A stretch of 64,000 nucleotides of DNA from positions 744,001 through 808,000 of the forward strand of contig JALRME010000012.1 of assembly GCA_026120035.1 (NCBI GenBank), read 5' to 3'. The translations under genes and the position numbers were made by a program. This stretch comes from Coleophoma eucalyptorum. Lineage: Eukaryota; Ascomycota; Leotiomycetes; Helotiales; Dermateaceae. Under the pieces are notes generated by a model, which saw nothing but the letters and a program-made list of their open reading frames with translations, ran no database searches and had not been told where the DNA came from. The stretch's first letter is position 1; the number at the start of each line of letters is the position of its first letter. This document shows, piece after piece, positions 1 through 11,344 of this stretch.

Positions 1-1631
1 AAAGTCCTGACTTCCTAAAGGCATGTGCTTTGTTGATTTTCCAGTCGGTACAAAGGAGAGGAGAAACGCGGTAGAGCATCAGAACAGGTGGTCGACTGTG
101 GTTGGGTTTGGGAAGGAATTGATGTCGCATGTCTGGAGTCGAGTAGGTCGTTGGACAAAAGTGTGGAGAGAGGTAGGGAACATGGCTGAAGGAGCAGGCT
201 CCGCTCTTGGGGCTACCGTCCCTCTACCGATGTAAGCCACCGGCTGCCCCTGTAAGCGTGCTTTGTCTCACGACTGAGCGACAGCAAACCAATCGAGCAT
301 CAAAGTAACTTTCTATGCCACCTCCCATGACAGCTCTTAATGCAAAAAATACACAAAACTAGAATAGATTCCATTTATGGCATTATTGATCCACAACGTC
401 GATTTTCTTCTTTCCCTGAAATCATATACCTCAGAACTCCGTCGCTTCGCATTTGTTGAGATTAGCGACGCCCTTGAAAACAAGCATTTCAGTATTATGA
501 CCATCATGAGGCTAAATGGTGCGTGCACAGTTTCCCACAGCTGTATCCATGCCTATGGGAATCAACCCTTTGCCTCTACGACAATAGCCATTCTGAGACA
601 GGGCTATCCCTTCGACGCCTGAGTTGGGCCCATGGAGGTATATGTGGCTACCTCCAACTTACCAGCGGAGAGAAAGCACGATCTGCTACTCGGCAAACCC
701 GGGGTTATCATAGCAACTTATTTCAGCCCTAGTTGGTGCGTTTTCGCCTTGGTCCACACTCTACCGCTTACATGTCTAGTTGTCTGTCTCCCACTAGCTT
801 TGGGAACCACCGACATATTGTGCATGGTATGATGGGAAAGAAGAAGAAACTAGACCGTGCGTGGGTCTTTCTTACTACTTACGATTACGTTCCAGCTGTA
901 GGATATCGCGCGTCGGGTAAAAAAACGAGAGAGACAGCACAGAGCATAGCAGTCCGAGAATACGAATTTCTTTGCTTGCCTTATCGGGTGAAACCTGAGG
1001 CAGTGAGTAAGCCGTAGCCAACAAGTAGAACAGTGGCAGACTATGGGGAAGATCAATGCACTCTAGGGAGGGTATCGTTGCTGCTTTTATCGTTCCCAAT
1101 ATGATTGCCGCCGAACTCCATGGACTGCAATAAGCGAGGGATATCTAGAACAAATAGTCGCCAGTAAATTAAAAGACGCAAGATTCGATAGATAATTGCA
1201 AGACATAAATCGAAGGAAGGAACTTGAGTGGCTCATCTATATAACACGTCCACTTTCTGTAGTTACTACTTTCTTCGAGTAGACGGACTAAAAATTGGAT
1301 GAAAGAAGTGGAGAGTGAATTCCGGATGAACTCTGACACGCCGACAAGCTTATTTTCTTACAAGTAAGGTATATATAAATATGGCGATGAAGTGAAGCCT
1401 CTTATATTGGTTACTATATCGGCCCAAATTCAAAATTTTTCTTATAAACAAGTAACAAACTTAGACTTCTGAAGGCTTAAAATTTACAAAAGCAGTTGGC
1501 AGCGCTTTAGCTAAGTCGAAATTGCTATCAATCATTACCGAAAGCTCTCTTGAGCACAAAAATCAACATGGGTATAACTTCTTCTCTACAGACGATCTTT
1601 CAGAACTGCACAGGATGCCTTCATGACTTGT
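1..1631. other. Gene-free left edge
   Basis: Only short, overlapping open frames with no recognisable protein motif are seen on either strand. The stretch is moderately AT-rich toward 1400-1550. It lies downstream of the phytoene desaturase stop codon, so it should contain that gene's 3' UTR and possibly the tail of a gene beyond the window. No tRNA-like or opsin-like sequence was recognised. Confidence 0.5.
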
Positions 1632-3443
1632 TCATTTTTGAGTTCCATAACACAGTGCAACAGCTAGCAACCCAATTATGAGATAGACCAACAAGCCCTC
1701 AGGCCCGAAGATCCTAGACATTGGTGGCCTGATGAGGTCAATTTCCCTCGTCCCCTTACCTTGATGAACACCTGTATCCTGAACAACGTTATGCTTGCTT
1801 TTCCACGGAATAGATATGCCCAGGTCACCAAGGATCTGCTCAGTGGTGATCTTCGCACCTGCAAGCACAATTGGTACCCCCGTGCCAGGATGAGTACTCG
1901 CACCCACGAAATAGCAGTTTCTGACTTGTGGATGCTTGGTTTTGGGCCGGAAAGCAAGGACGTTGAAGAATGAGTGGGAAAGTCCCAGGATAGAACCTTT
2001 GTCAAGATTGAATGTTTCTTTCCAGCTATGTGGTGTGTTGAGAGACTCGTGTACAATTAGTGGCGCTAAGGATGCGCAGCCTGTTCGGGCCTCGATGGTT
2101 TTCTGGATGGTGGTTCGCGTAGCCGCGACAATACTTTCCCAATCTTGTTCAGCAGGGATGCCGCCGGCTTTTGCTGAAGCAGTGTTCGACGAGTTCAACA
2201 AATGTCCGACCGGAACAAGGACCACGATTGAGTCTTTACCAGCTGGCGCAGATGTGGGATCTACTCGTGATGGAACATTAACATAGAAGGATGGCTCACG
2301 TGGTATACTTTGGCGATCGAAAATGGAGTCGAATGATTCCCGGTACTCGTCTGCAAGAAAGATGTTATGTGTGGAGAGTTCAGGGACCTTTTGGGACAAT
2401 GCCCAATAGAACGAGATGGAGCTACACGACCCGTCTCTTTTCTGCAGCGACCTGGCATAAGATTGGGAACTAGCTGTTGTAGAAGGGAAAAGATTGTTGT
2501 AAGCATAGACTAGGTCGGCGTTGATGACAACGACATCTGCTTTCAGAGTCTCTCCCGAAGTCAGCACTACACCGGTCGCCGTCTTCCCGTCCGAGGTAGT
2601 GAGTACAGATTCCACTGGTGCATTGAGGCGAACAGTAGCACCGAGTCGTTCACAGATTCGCAAGAGCGCTGCAGCTACAGCATGAAATCCACCCACAGGA
2701 TACCAGATTCCTTCGGCCAACTCCGTATACTGCAGCAAAGAATAGGTTCCTGGTGCATCATACGGTGACATGCCCATGTACATACTACCAAAAGTGAAGA
2801 CCCTCCGTAGGCGATCAGTCAAGAAATACTTCGAAGCGCGAGAGTAGATACTTTCGAATGGATGTAGCGCAAAGACCTTTCCAATAAAGCTCGGCCGTAG
2901 AAGGTTGAAGATCGAGTCGAAGTTCTTGTGCAGGACTTCTGTGACGCTCAATTCATAATGTCTATGCGCCTCCCCGAACCATTCCAAGTATCTTTCAAAG
3001 CCGCCTTTACCTTCCCACTTCTCAATTTCCCTTTTCATAACACTTGCGTCGGTGCTGAGCTCGAATTTCTCTCCATCACCGAACCAGAGATTATAATTAG
3101 GATCGCATTTCAGGAGCTCAACGCCTTCTTGCGAGAGCGAAGTATCGAGGTCGTGGAAGGTTTCCTTGAATAGTTTCGGAAGCAGAAGGAGTGAGGGCCC
3201 TTGGTCGAATCGAAACCCTTCATGATGGATCAGACTGCACCGCCCACCGGTGAAGGAATTCTTCTCAACTATGGTGACTTTGAAGCCTGCTTTGGCGAGT
3301 CGAGCTGCGCTCGCTATACCACCAACACCGGCACCTTCGGGTAAAATGAGTGTTAGTCCCAGGGATGATCAAAAGTGTTGAGGAGGTGAGAATGTAAGCT
3401 TACCGACGACAATGGCAGACTTTGGTGACTTCGTGTCAGCCAT
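1632..3443 (-). CDS. carB: Phytoene desaturase (carotenoid cluster)
   Basis: This enzyme introduces the double bonds that turn phytoene into lycopene or further desaturated carotenes, using FAD at a membrane. There are two exons, 3443-3404 and 3334-1632, split by a 69 nt intron (3403-3335), giving 580 residues, the usual length for fungal AL-1/CarB. The intron falls inside the N-terminal dinucleotide-binding motif, and the join restores VVGAGVGG near residues 12-19, which supports the splice model. It is followed by a GGRCS segment and an acidic end to the nucleotide-binding fold. The C-terminus ends in a hydrophobic stretch (LLVYLIIGLLAVALCYG) as in fungal phytoene desaturases, a likely membrane anchor. 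It is transcribed in tandem with carRA, 288 bp downstream of that gene's stop. The family call is firm; the number of desaturation steps cannot be read from sequence. Confidence 0.95.
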
Positions 3444-3731
3444 TGAGACAGATATCCGTGGAATACACGAGTATCGACCGCCGGAGAGGATCAGTAATAG
3501 AGTATCTTTCGGAGCTTACATATTGAAATGGGCCGATATCAATAGCTGACAGCTCCGAGCTCTAAAGTACCTATTGTCATGACGTCGTCTGGAATTATGT
3601 TTGTCCGCTGCATGCATCCCATTTGGGCAGTTAAGCCGCTCTCACTATCCAAGGCGAGTTGCTCATCATATACATGAGAAGAGTGGAATCTGGATATATT
3701 TCTATTTATTATCAATAGGGGATTTTGAAGT

Positions 3732-5624
3732 CTACCCTTGGTTGAGTGCTTTCCACGCCACTTTTAGCCTCCGCAACCTCGGTACAGTAGCTTTCCCTTC
3801 CTTGACTTGATATCCCTTCTTCATCAGGACCCTTCCAATCTCCATATAGCTTTCTACAGCAACACGAATCGGAGCTCTAGCATCAGAAGGTAATTGTGAG
3901 ATTGCATCCCGAGACGTCAGATACGCTGTAAATGCTCGCTTGAGTAGACTTTCCCGAAACCTTTCCGTAACAGGAGTATATGGTTTCTCCAGGATGTCTT
4001 GTGGTTGAAGACCCTGTGCTTTTAACCATGTCTTCGGTATGTAGACTCTGCCAATCTTGGCATCTATTGCGATATCTCGTGCAATATTCACCAGCTGGAG
4101 TGCAGTACCCATGCGACCACCTTCCCGTACGAGATTTTCTTTTTGCGAGATGGTAAGAGGTGATTCGCTGTGGTAGAAAACCAATTCTAGACACAACTCA
4201 CCCACCGTCCCCGCAACTCTTTCACAGTACTTATCTAGGTCCTGTTGATTCGATATTGGAAAATTTCGTGAGCACTTGGCAGCATTGTCACTATGAAAAT
4301 CAAGATCGGTCTTGAAGCCTTCAAGGAGCTCATATAGAGGTCCGTACGACAGAATGTGTGTTGGAAGTAGGCGTAAGGCTGATTGAGTCGACTCCGGGAA
4401 ATTGTTCATTATATAGGAGCACAAATCAGGTTGGTCCGTTACGAGCGAAGTCTCTTTCGACTGGTATGCAAGATCAAGATATTTAGTAAGCTTTATAATC
4501 CATTCTCGAGCATCGCCTTCTGAGCTTGCTTCATCAATAAGGTCATCAGCTACTCGGCAGAACGAGTATCTAGGTTTTATCAGTTGAAATCCCATTCTTG
4601 GGCACGATCTGACCTACAAAAATATCAGATCAATTCTTAAGCGACCTGTGAAAACCGAGCTAGCTAAGTAGAAGCTTCTGCTCTTGCTTTTTAATCTCCT
4701 TGAAGCTTGCTTGATGGCATCCAGTCTAGCAAGATCATATTTTGCACAACTTGTAATGAGGGCCTGAACCAGCAGCACTGGCGAAGGCAATATCGGAACC
4801 TGTGGAAACAAACGCGGGAAAGTCAAAAGAACAGCCAAGGCATTATCAAATGCAACAAGGCCAAATACAACCAGTATGTTTGTTGCCAAAAAGAAGACTG
4901 CCTCCTCGATCTCAAGACTTTCCCAAACATGTATTCCAAGCTTCGTGCCAGATTCAATGGCCCACGTTCCCCTCCTCAATGCAATGGTATCTACAATCCA
5001 AAGATAGAATGTTGGCCCGAGGATTGGGAGAGCTGTGTTGGTATAAGGAAGTCCGCAGAGAAATTGATAAGATAGACTCCATAAGAGGAGAGCAAATGGT
5101 CCTGCCCAAACAAGTATCAAACCCATGTAGGTTCCTTCACCTCCCTTTCGGAGCAAGAGTCCGCCAACAAGTATGCATGCCGCAAGAAATAATTGGCCGG
5201 CATTTCGATAGGTTCTAAAAGGCGAGTGGTGGCCGGGAAAGCATCCGAGGAGGTGGTTTGAATGCAGGATAGGCTTGCTCAAAATGAGGTACAGGAGCGC
5301 GGTATCGTATGTTTGGATCACAAAGAAGAAGACTTCTTCAGCAGGTATGGAAAAAAAGGTTGGTCCAATGATTACGTCGGGTGGGTAGGTCCATACTTTG
5401 CGCCGGATTAGATATGAATCCCACGGAACTGTAGCTATAATGGCGATTGACACCAGAAACAGCACCTTGTACGCATCTATTCGAGTGAAGAACGGCCGGT
5501 ATAAGAGGGAGAGGATGATGGCTGGGGGTATGGTGTACTTCAAATGTCTGCCAAAAATCAGTATTGCGTTCCGTTGTACCTGTGGCAAAGGTACTGCTTA
5601 CACCAAAGCATACTCGAAGCCCAT
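3732..5624 (-). CDS. carRA: Bifunctional lycopene cyclase / phytoene synthase
   Basis: One polypeptide joins an N-terminal membrane lycopene cyclase to a C-terminal phytoene synthase, the fungal AL-2/CarRA arrangement. The exons are 5624-5602, 5547-4618 and 4569-3732, with introns of 54 and 48 nt, giving 596 residues. Exon 1 encodes only seven and two-thirds codons (MGFEYAL plus part of V); joining it to HLKYT reproduces the conserved N-terminus. The cyclase part has two copies of the heterodimer-like repeat (PWDSY with PAEEVFFF, and later IEEAVFFLATN). The synthase part has both Asp-rich Mg-diphosphate sites: VADDLIDEA around residues 326-330, created by removing intron 2, and ARDIAID around 483-487. 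The gene starts 1.06 kb from the divergent carX start, so the two probably share a promoter. Confidence in identity and exon limits is high. Confidence 0.95.
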
Positions 5625-6685
5625 GATCGCGAGGATGGTCGCGAATACTACAGGAATGGCAGACAAGACTCGAGCATGACGGAGGGACTGCAGGTCAATG
5701 TACAGCAGAGGTGACTAACATTGAAGTTGTCGTGGGGTGCACCAGGAAAACAAAGCTACGCAATGGAAAGGAAGATTGACCACAGCATCCGCTTCTGGCT
5801 CGCTGTTGGTCATCCAACCAGCTGTCGGTTCCTGGGGATGCTGCATACAGCCAATAGTAGCGAAGGTAACGGGAAGTCGAATGGATGGAGCGGTACTGGG
5901 AAACACTCTACTCGGTTTCGGTCTTGCTCTCGGTATTAGGTAAGGGTGGATTCAGCCAGCATGACACCTAATTCTCCATGTCGCCTTTCTCGCCCAAGGT
6001 GAGAAGGTAAAGCAGCAGCAATTTGGCCTGATAGTTCTATTGCATGCTGGAGCCATGACCCCGTCTGGGGTTGTACGTCTGTCCTTGTGGCCGTCACTGT
6101 CTGCGTGTCTGCGTGCTTGCGTGTGTCCCGAGCGGAAAGGATGGGAGTTTCGGAGTTGCATGCTGATGTCTGGATTTGCCCATGTGGAAAAGAGTGGTTA
6201 CCAAATGTAACAAGGGTAGGTGCATCGGTTTTGAGGGGTACCAGCGGCGTGCCAACAAACAACCGGGCCCGATCTCGACAGGGATCGTACGTCACACCAC
6301 GATCCTCGACTTTGGACTTTGGTCTTTCGTCACAGAATCATCATGGACTGTCCCTGTCGTCATACCTCGCCGTTGATTCTACCTCCAGATGCCACTCTTC
6401 AACCACCCGAGGCCATGCCTTTCCCAAAGTATCCAAGTGAGTGATCACATCCATCTGCCCTTCAGCCAAAATGGTTGCCCAGGAGCCATTTCAAGCATTA
6501 TTCGGCCCAAAATCTGAATATCCTGCCCCGTTATTCGTACCCGCATTTCGATGATGCTCGCCTGATTACTCCACACCAGCCCAGGAATTTGAGGAGAAAA
6601 AGAGGAAGTAGTAGCTGAGGAGGGGCAGGCTTGAGAGCCCTGTTACCTTGTTCTTCTAGCAGTACTCGTCATCATTCTTTTCACT
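5625..6685. promoter_or_regulatory. Shared divergent promoter, carRA / carX
   Basis: This 1.06 kb spacer lies between the start codons of carRA (minus strand) and carX (plus strand), so it should hold both promoters. Open frames here are short and have no recognisable motif. CT-rich stretches occur near the carX start. A light-response element is expected from knowledge of fungal car genes, but I could not identify a specific copy. No CGG-N9-CCG palindrome is present. Confidence 0.5.
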
Positions 6686-8830
6686 ATGGGGCCGCAAACC
6701 GAAGAATATCCTACACAGCAGATTATTGCTCTTCTGTGTGCATTCATACTGGTAGATATTCAATTATTGTCCGTCTTCACCAACAGCTTCCATGCCTTCT
6801 CCTGGTTGACTTCGCCTACTACAATCCTACTCTTTTCCAGAGTTGCTTTTATGACGTTCGTCGATGAGAAGGAGCAGAAGCAGCCACAAAGGAGAAAGTC
6901 GGAGAAGCCTCATCCATATCTGCATGGCAACTTTGCTCCCATTCAGCGTGCACAACTACTTACGGCCTGCTCGTATACTGGGTTCATACCAGAGGAGCTC
7001 GCAGGAGGTGAATATGTTCGTAATGGAGGCAACCCAGTTTCGAATGAGGATCTGGGGCGAGATGCACACTGGTTTGATGGGGATGGTATGCTGAGTGGAG
7101 TGGCTTTCAGAAGGAAGAGCAATGGACAAATACAGCCAGAATTTGTCAACCAGTACATCTTGACAGACGCATATCTCTCCACAGTAACAACACCATCACT
7201 GCGACTTCCCATTCTTCCGAGTATAGCGACTCTGGTGAATCCGGCTTCGTCCCTGGCAACCATCATATTAAGAATATTTCGCACTATCTTTCTCGTCATT
7301 CTATCGAATCTTGCTGGTTCTGCACAGAAAATAAAGAAGATCAGTGTTGCGAATACCGGTATTCTATATCACGATGGAAGGGCTTTGGCAACATGTGAGA
7401 GCGGACCGCCGATGCGTGTATCTCTACCAGGCCTCGAGACCGTAGGTTGGTTCGACGGTCGAGCAGCAGAAGACGAATCCGCGGGAGAGCATATCGCTGG
7501 GCCTGGATTCGGGGGAGATGGCATTTTGAGCTTTATGAAGGAGTGGACAACAGCACACCCTCGAATTGACCGCATTACCAATGAACTTATTCTTTTCCAT
7601 TCGACTTTCCTTGCGCCGTTTGTACATTATTCTGTTATACCCAGTATGCGAGATAGCGAGTCCTTTGAGCAACCTTCACGACTAACCAACGCTGGCGTAC
7701 CGGGCGTCAAATCGCCCAAGATGATGCACGATTTTGGGGTTTCTTTCACACATACTGTTATTATGGATCTACCATTATCGTTAGATCCACGAAATCTTGC
7801 ACGGAATGAACCAGTGGTATCATATGATCCTTCCGGTCGATCACGTTTTGGAGTTTTCCCAAGGTGGCGACCTGAGGCTATTCGGTGGTTTGAAACAAAT
7901 CCCTGCTGTATATTCCATACAGCTAACACTTGGGATGAGACCTTTTTAAACCCCACTACAAAAGCCTCTGAAGTATGCGCGGTTAATATGCTAGCATGTC
8001 GACTTACAAGCGCCTCGCTTGTTTTCAGCGCAGGTAACATTACGGCTCCAACGCCAAAACCAAGCTCAGCATCTCCATATCCAATTGAGGAAGAGCAGTG
8101 CCGGCTGTATTATTATCAATTTCCATTATCTACTACTTCGAATACTATTAATCATCAATGGGCGCTCTCAGCAATTCCATTTGAATTTCCGTCTCTAGCG
8201 GATTCGGCTTCCATGGGACCCGCTCGCTATGTCTATGGTTGCTCAGTCTCCGACAAGACATTTGGCGCTGCCCTAGGTCGAGCAGTCAAGATTGATTCCT
8301 TGGTCAAGGTCGATGCTACAACACTCATTGCACGTGGTATTGCCAATCCACCAATAACAATCACCGGCTGCGTAGACACACGCAGCGTCGCCGATGTCCT
8401 TGCATCAGATGACCCGCAAGACCCAATCAAAGTTTTCAAGATGCCACCTGGTTATTACGCACAGGAATCGCGTTTTGTCCCAAGTGACGGCGGAACTAGT
8501 GAGGATGATGGTTGGGTTTTGAGCTATGTATTTGATGAAAGTCAGCTAGACGAGCATGGAACTGCAACATCGAACGCTAAGAGCGAACTTTGGATCATTG
8601 AAGCCAAAGAGATGAAGGAGGTCATCTGCCGGGTCAAACTTCCCCAACGTGTTCCGTATGGCTTGCATGGGAACTGGTTTTCCGAAAAAGAGATTTTGAA
8701 TCAGCGGCCTGTAGAGACGATTCGCCATATGCCTAATGCAAAGGAAAATGTTGGGCAGCTGCAGGAATCAAATCTTGTCATGGACACTTGGTTATCTGTT
8801 AGACAATGGCTCTTGGAGCTTGTTGGTTGA
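6686..8830 (+). CDS. carX: Carotenoid cleavage oxygenase (CarX-like)
   Basis: A non-haem Fe(II) dioxygenase that cleaves a carotenoid double bond; in fungal car clusters the partner enzyme (CarX) makes retinal from beta-carotene. It is a single 714-codon open frame. The four iron-binding histidines of the family are visible: H291 in TAHPRIDR, H348 in MMHDFGVSF, H411 in IFHTANTWDE and H661 in YGLHGNWF. An N-terminal HPYLHGNFAPI and ELAGGEYVRNGGNP block is also typical. The first 55 residues are hydrophobic and unlike the family; a second in-frame ATG at 6851 would give 659 residues with a more typical N-terminus, so the true start is uncertain. Its divergence from carRA and proximity to carB support a role in the same pathway. 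A torulene- or stilbene-cleaving homologue cannot be excluded by sequence alone. Confidence 0.9.
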   Translation: MGPQTEEYPTQQIIALLCAFILVDIQLLSVFTNSFHAFSWLTSPTTILLFSRVAFMTFVDEKEQKQPQRRKSEKPHPYLHGNFAPIQRAQLLTACSYTGFIPEELAGGEYVRNGGNPVSNEDLGRDAHWFDGDGMLSGVAFRRKSNGQIQPEFVNQYILTDAYLSTVTTPSLRLPILPSIATLVNPASSLATIILRIFRTIFLVILSNLAGSAQKIKKISVANTGILYHDGRALATCESGPPMRVSLPGLETVGWFDGRAAEDESAGEHIAGPGFGGDGILSFMKEWTTAHPRIDRITNELILFHSTFLAPFVHYSVIPSMRDSESFEQPSRLTNAGVPGVKSPKMMHDFGVSFTHTVIMDLPLSLDPRNLARNEPVVSYDPSGRSRFGVFPRWRPEAIRWFETNPCCIFHTANTWDETFLNPTTKASEVCAVNMLACRLTSASLVFSAGNITAPTPKPSSASPYPIEEEQCRLYYYQFPLSTTSNTINHQWALSAIPFEFPSLADSASMGPARYVYGCSVSDKTFGAALGRAVKIDSLVKVDATTLIARGIANPPITITGCVDTRSVADVLASDDPQDPIKVFKMPPGYYAQESRFVPSDGGTSEDDGWVLSYVFDESQLDEHGTATSNAKSELWIIEAKEMKEVICRVKLPQRVPYGLHGNWFSEKEILNQRPVETIRHMPNAKENVGQLQESNLVMDTWLSVRQWLLELVG

Positions 8831-9468
8831 AGTAGGAGGTTTGAATTTTTGAACTGGTTCTGTATGCATGCATGCATGCATGAATGAATAATTGACTGGA
8901 AGAAAGATGGGAGGGGCGTTCTAGTAATAATAAGCGACGGAATGTACATATACATACATATCTTGGTGTACATGATGAATCTTAAGGCCGTCTAACCATA
9001 GCTATCTACAAATACTAAGCGTAAAAATACAAATAAATCTACCCTAACCTCTTGCGCAAAAGGCTAAGGTCAACCCAAACTATAACATTACAACACTTTA
9101 TGCTGCTGCTTACAGCTACAGCCCTAAACCAAACAAAGTAGTGAAAGTTGCCAAGACGTTTGTTATTGCTTACAGTGTCAATTTTTAGCGACGAGGTCAA
9201 ATCTAGAGTCACAAGCATAGGGCACCAGCTCTCAATACTGTACTATAAAGAGTTGTCATTTGATTTACAGCTGAAGATTACTTTAAAATATTCCTAGTTT
9301 ATCAACCCGATTATACCCCCCCCCCCCGCTAACCTACCACCACCGCCCGAGTTATCCATGCCGTGTATACATGATGCCTCTCCAGGAGATATCTCATTCA
9401 GTCAACCGCTTTTACGGCTGGCAGCTGCAGAGAAGGATGCAGCAGTGTGTGCTCTGTAGACCTCTAGA
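8831..9468. other. Convergent 3' spacer with simple repeats
   Basis: This is the 3' flank shared by carX and the siderophore transporter, which converge here. It contains a short ATGC/ATGA repeat near 8864-8892 and a run of 12 C at 9316-9327. No coding region is supported. Confidence 0.6.
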
Positions 9469-11344
9469 TTAGAAGAGGTAACCCTTGAGCTGGCTGATCT
9501 TTCGGACATCCACATCTTCCCACATGAGCGTGGATCCCCAGGTGATGGAGTACAGACACGTTGCGGCGATGAGCATGAGTCGCTGTGTCTCTGAGTAAGA
9601 TCGGTTGATGGCATTCTTGGTTGGCGAGCCGACTGGGTAGGATGCTTGAACGGTCAAGTCACCGTAGATGGAGGTGAAGTCTGCCTGCGCATCTGCGGGG
9701 AGGTACTTGAGCAACTTCTTAGGGAAGATGCCTTGCCACATGGCGGAGGCAATGGTGGAGCCGATGGAGCCGCCAATGCTGGAAATCATGGCCTCGGTGG
9801 CAATGATCGCGGGGATGTCTTGATGCTTGGACACTGCCATGACTGTCATCTGCTCGCAAATAACGAGGGTTCCACCACCGAATGCGATGAAGATCTGGCA
9901 CATGACAATGAAGCCGATGCTCACTTCTGGTTGACGGAAGTGGATCAAGAGACCGACTCCCAGAATGGTCATAGGGACACCGAAAAAGACTGCCTCCCAC
10001 TTCAAGCGGCCATTCCACTTGATGATGGCTCCCATGACCAATGACCAGAAGCATGAGCCGATGGTGTAAATATTGCCAATGTAGGTGGCATCGGTGACGC
10101 TGAGACCCCAGACGACGATCATGTAAGAGTAGAAGTAGTTGTCCCAGATGTACCAAGCGGTGTACAGACTGGCGACCATGGTAAAGGTGAAGAAGACGGT
10201 GCGGTTCTGAATGAGGTACCATGGGACGAAGGTCTTGGGTGCCACATACTTCTCGAATAAAACGAACCCGATAATCAAGAGACCTCCAAAGATGAGGAAG
10301 CAAATGATCAAAGGTGATTTCCATGTGCCAGGCTGCTTAGCATACAAGCTGAACGAGAGGAGGAAGAGCGCGAGACCAGCTGCAAGCAATAAAATGCCAG
10401 CAATATCAAACTCAATTGCGTAATACTTGAGGGATTCTACGAAGGTTCTGCCGCTGGGCTGCTTGACAAGCAATCCTTGCTTCTCTGCCTTCTTTTGGTT
10501 GCTCCAGAGCAAGAAGACAAGAGGGAAGCATACGATGGGGTAGATGATCGTCCAGATACCAAAGCCCCAGCGGAAACCAATGCCATTAGCAGCGATGATC
10601 CGTTGCACGGCTGGTCCATAGACCCAAGTGGTGATGAGATATGGCGAAGCTGCGTATGCGATCCACCAAGCTCGGTTCTTCAACTTGGAGGTATCGGCGA
10701 TGAAGATGGTGATGGTGAAGTCGATTCCATTGTAACCAACGTAGTAGAATACCTGGGCGGCACAGTAGGTTTGGACGTTCTTACAAGCAGCCATCATGAT
10801 CAATCCCATCACCACGCTAGTAACCATCAGGCACAAGCCCTGAGGCCGGCCGAAGATATCCATGAACTTGGCATATGGGAGCTTGACCAGACCACCGATG
10901 AGACTCGACAGAATACTGGTGGTGGCTGTCAAAGAATGCTCCTCGAAGGAACTTGTCACGTAAGGAGTGAGAGTTGATGTGATACCGGAAGAAAATGCCT
11001 GGATGAAGTTGACGATCCAGATGCTGTTTGGAGGTGTTAGCCGAATTTTCTCGTCTCTCTCTGACGATCAGGATGAAGGCGATTCCTTACACAACGTAGA
11101 TAATGATCAAGTCTCTCTGCGTCCAGACTTGAGCTGCAGCCTCAACAGCCTGCACACCGTGCTGCAACTGCTCGGTTGATACCTTCTCATTTTCGGACTC
11201 TGAGCCAGGTCGAGATGGGGTAGTAGAGTTGTTGATGTCAGTCTTCACACCCGTCTCGATATCGTTGCCCGTGCTTGCAGATTTCTCTTGCGAGCCCACA
11301 GCAATCTCGGAAGGGATCGTTGGGCCTCCGAGTCGGAACCTCAT
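9469..11344 (-). CDS. Siderophore-iron transporter, MFS ARN family
   Basis: A proton-coupled membrane importer of ferric siderophores (Mir/ARN type). There are two exons, 11344-11091 and 11023-9469, separated by a 67 nt intron, giving 602 residues. The N-terminal 70 residues are Ser/Thr/Glu-rich and cytoplasmic. The splice joins IIIYV to VIWIVNF, restoring the first membrane helix. The segments GGLVKLPYAKFMDIFGRPQG (MFS motif A region), GIGFRWGFG and the C-terminal VDVRKISQLKG are characteristic of the family, and about 14 hydrophobic helices can be counted. It stands alone, with no siderophore synthesis gene nearby in the window. The specific siderophore cannot be predicted. Family confidence is high. 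Confidence 0.92.

Noticed and set aside
1..1600. Opsin or other car-cluster gene at the left edge
   Set aside because: No frame shows a seven-helix pattern or a retinal-lysine motif.
3732..4595. Separate phytoene synthase gene starting at 4595
   Set aside because: The frame joins the upstream cyclase exon by a clean 48 nt intron, recreating the fused CarRA protein.
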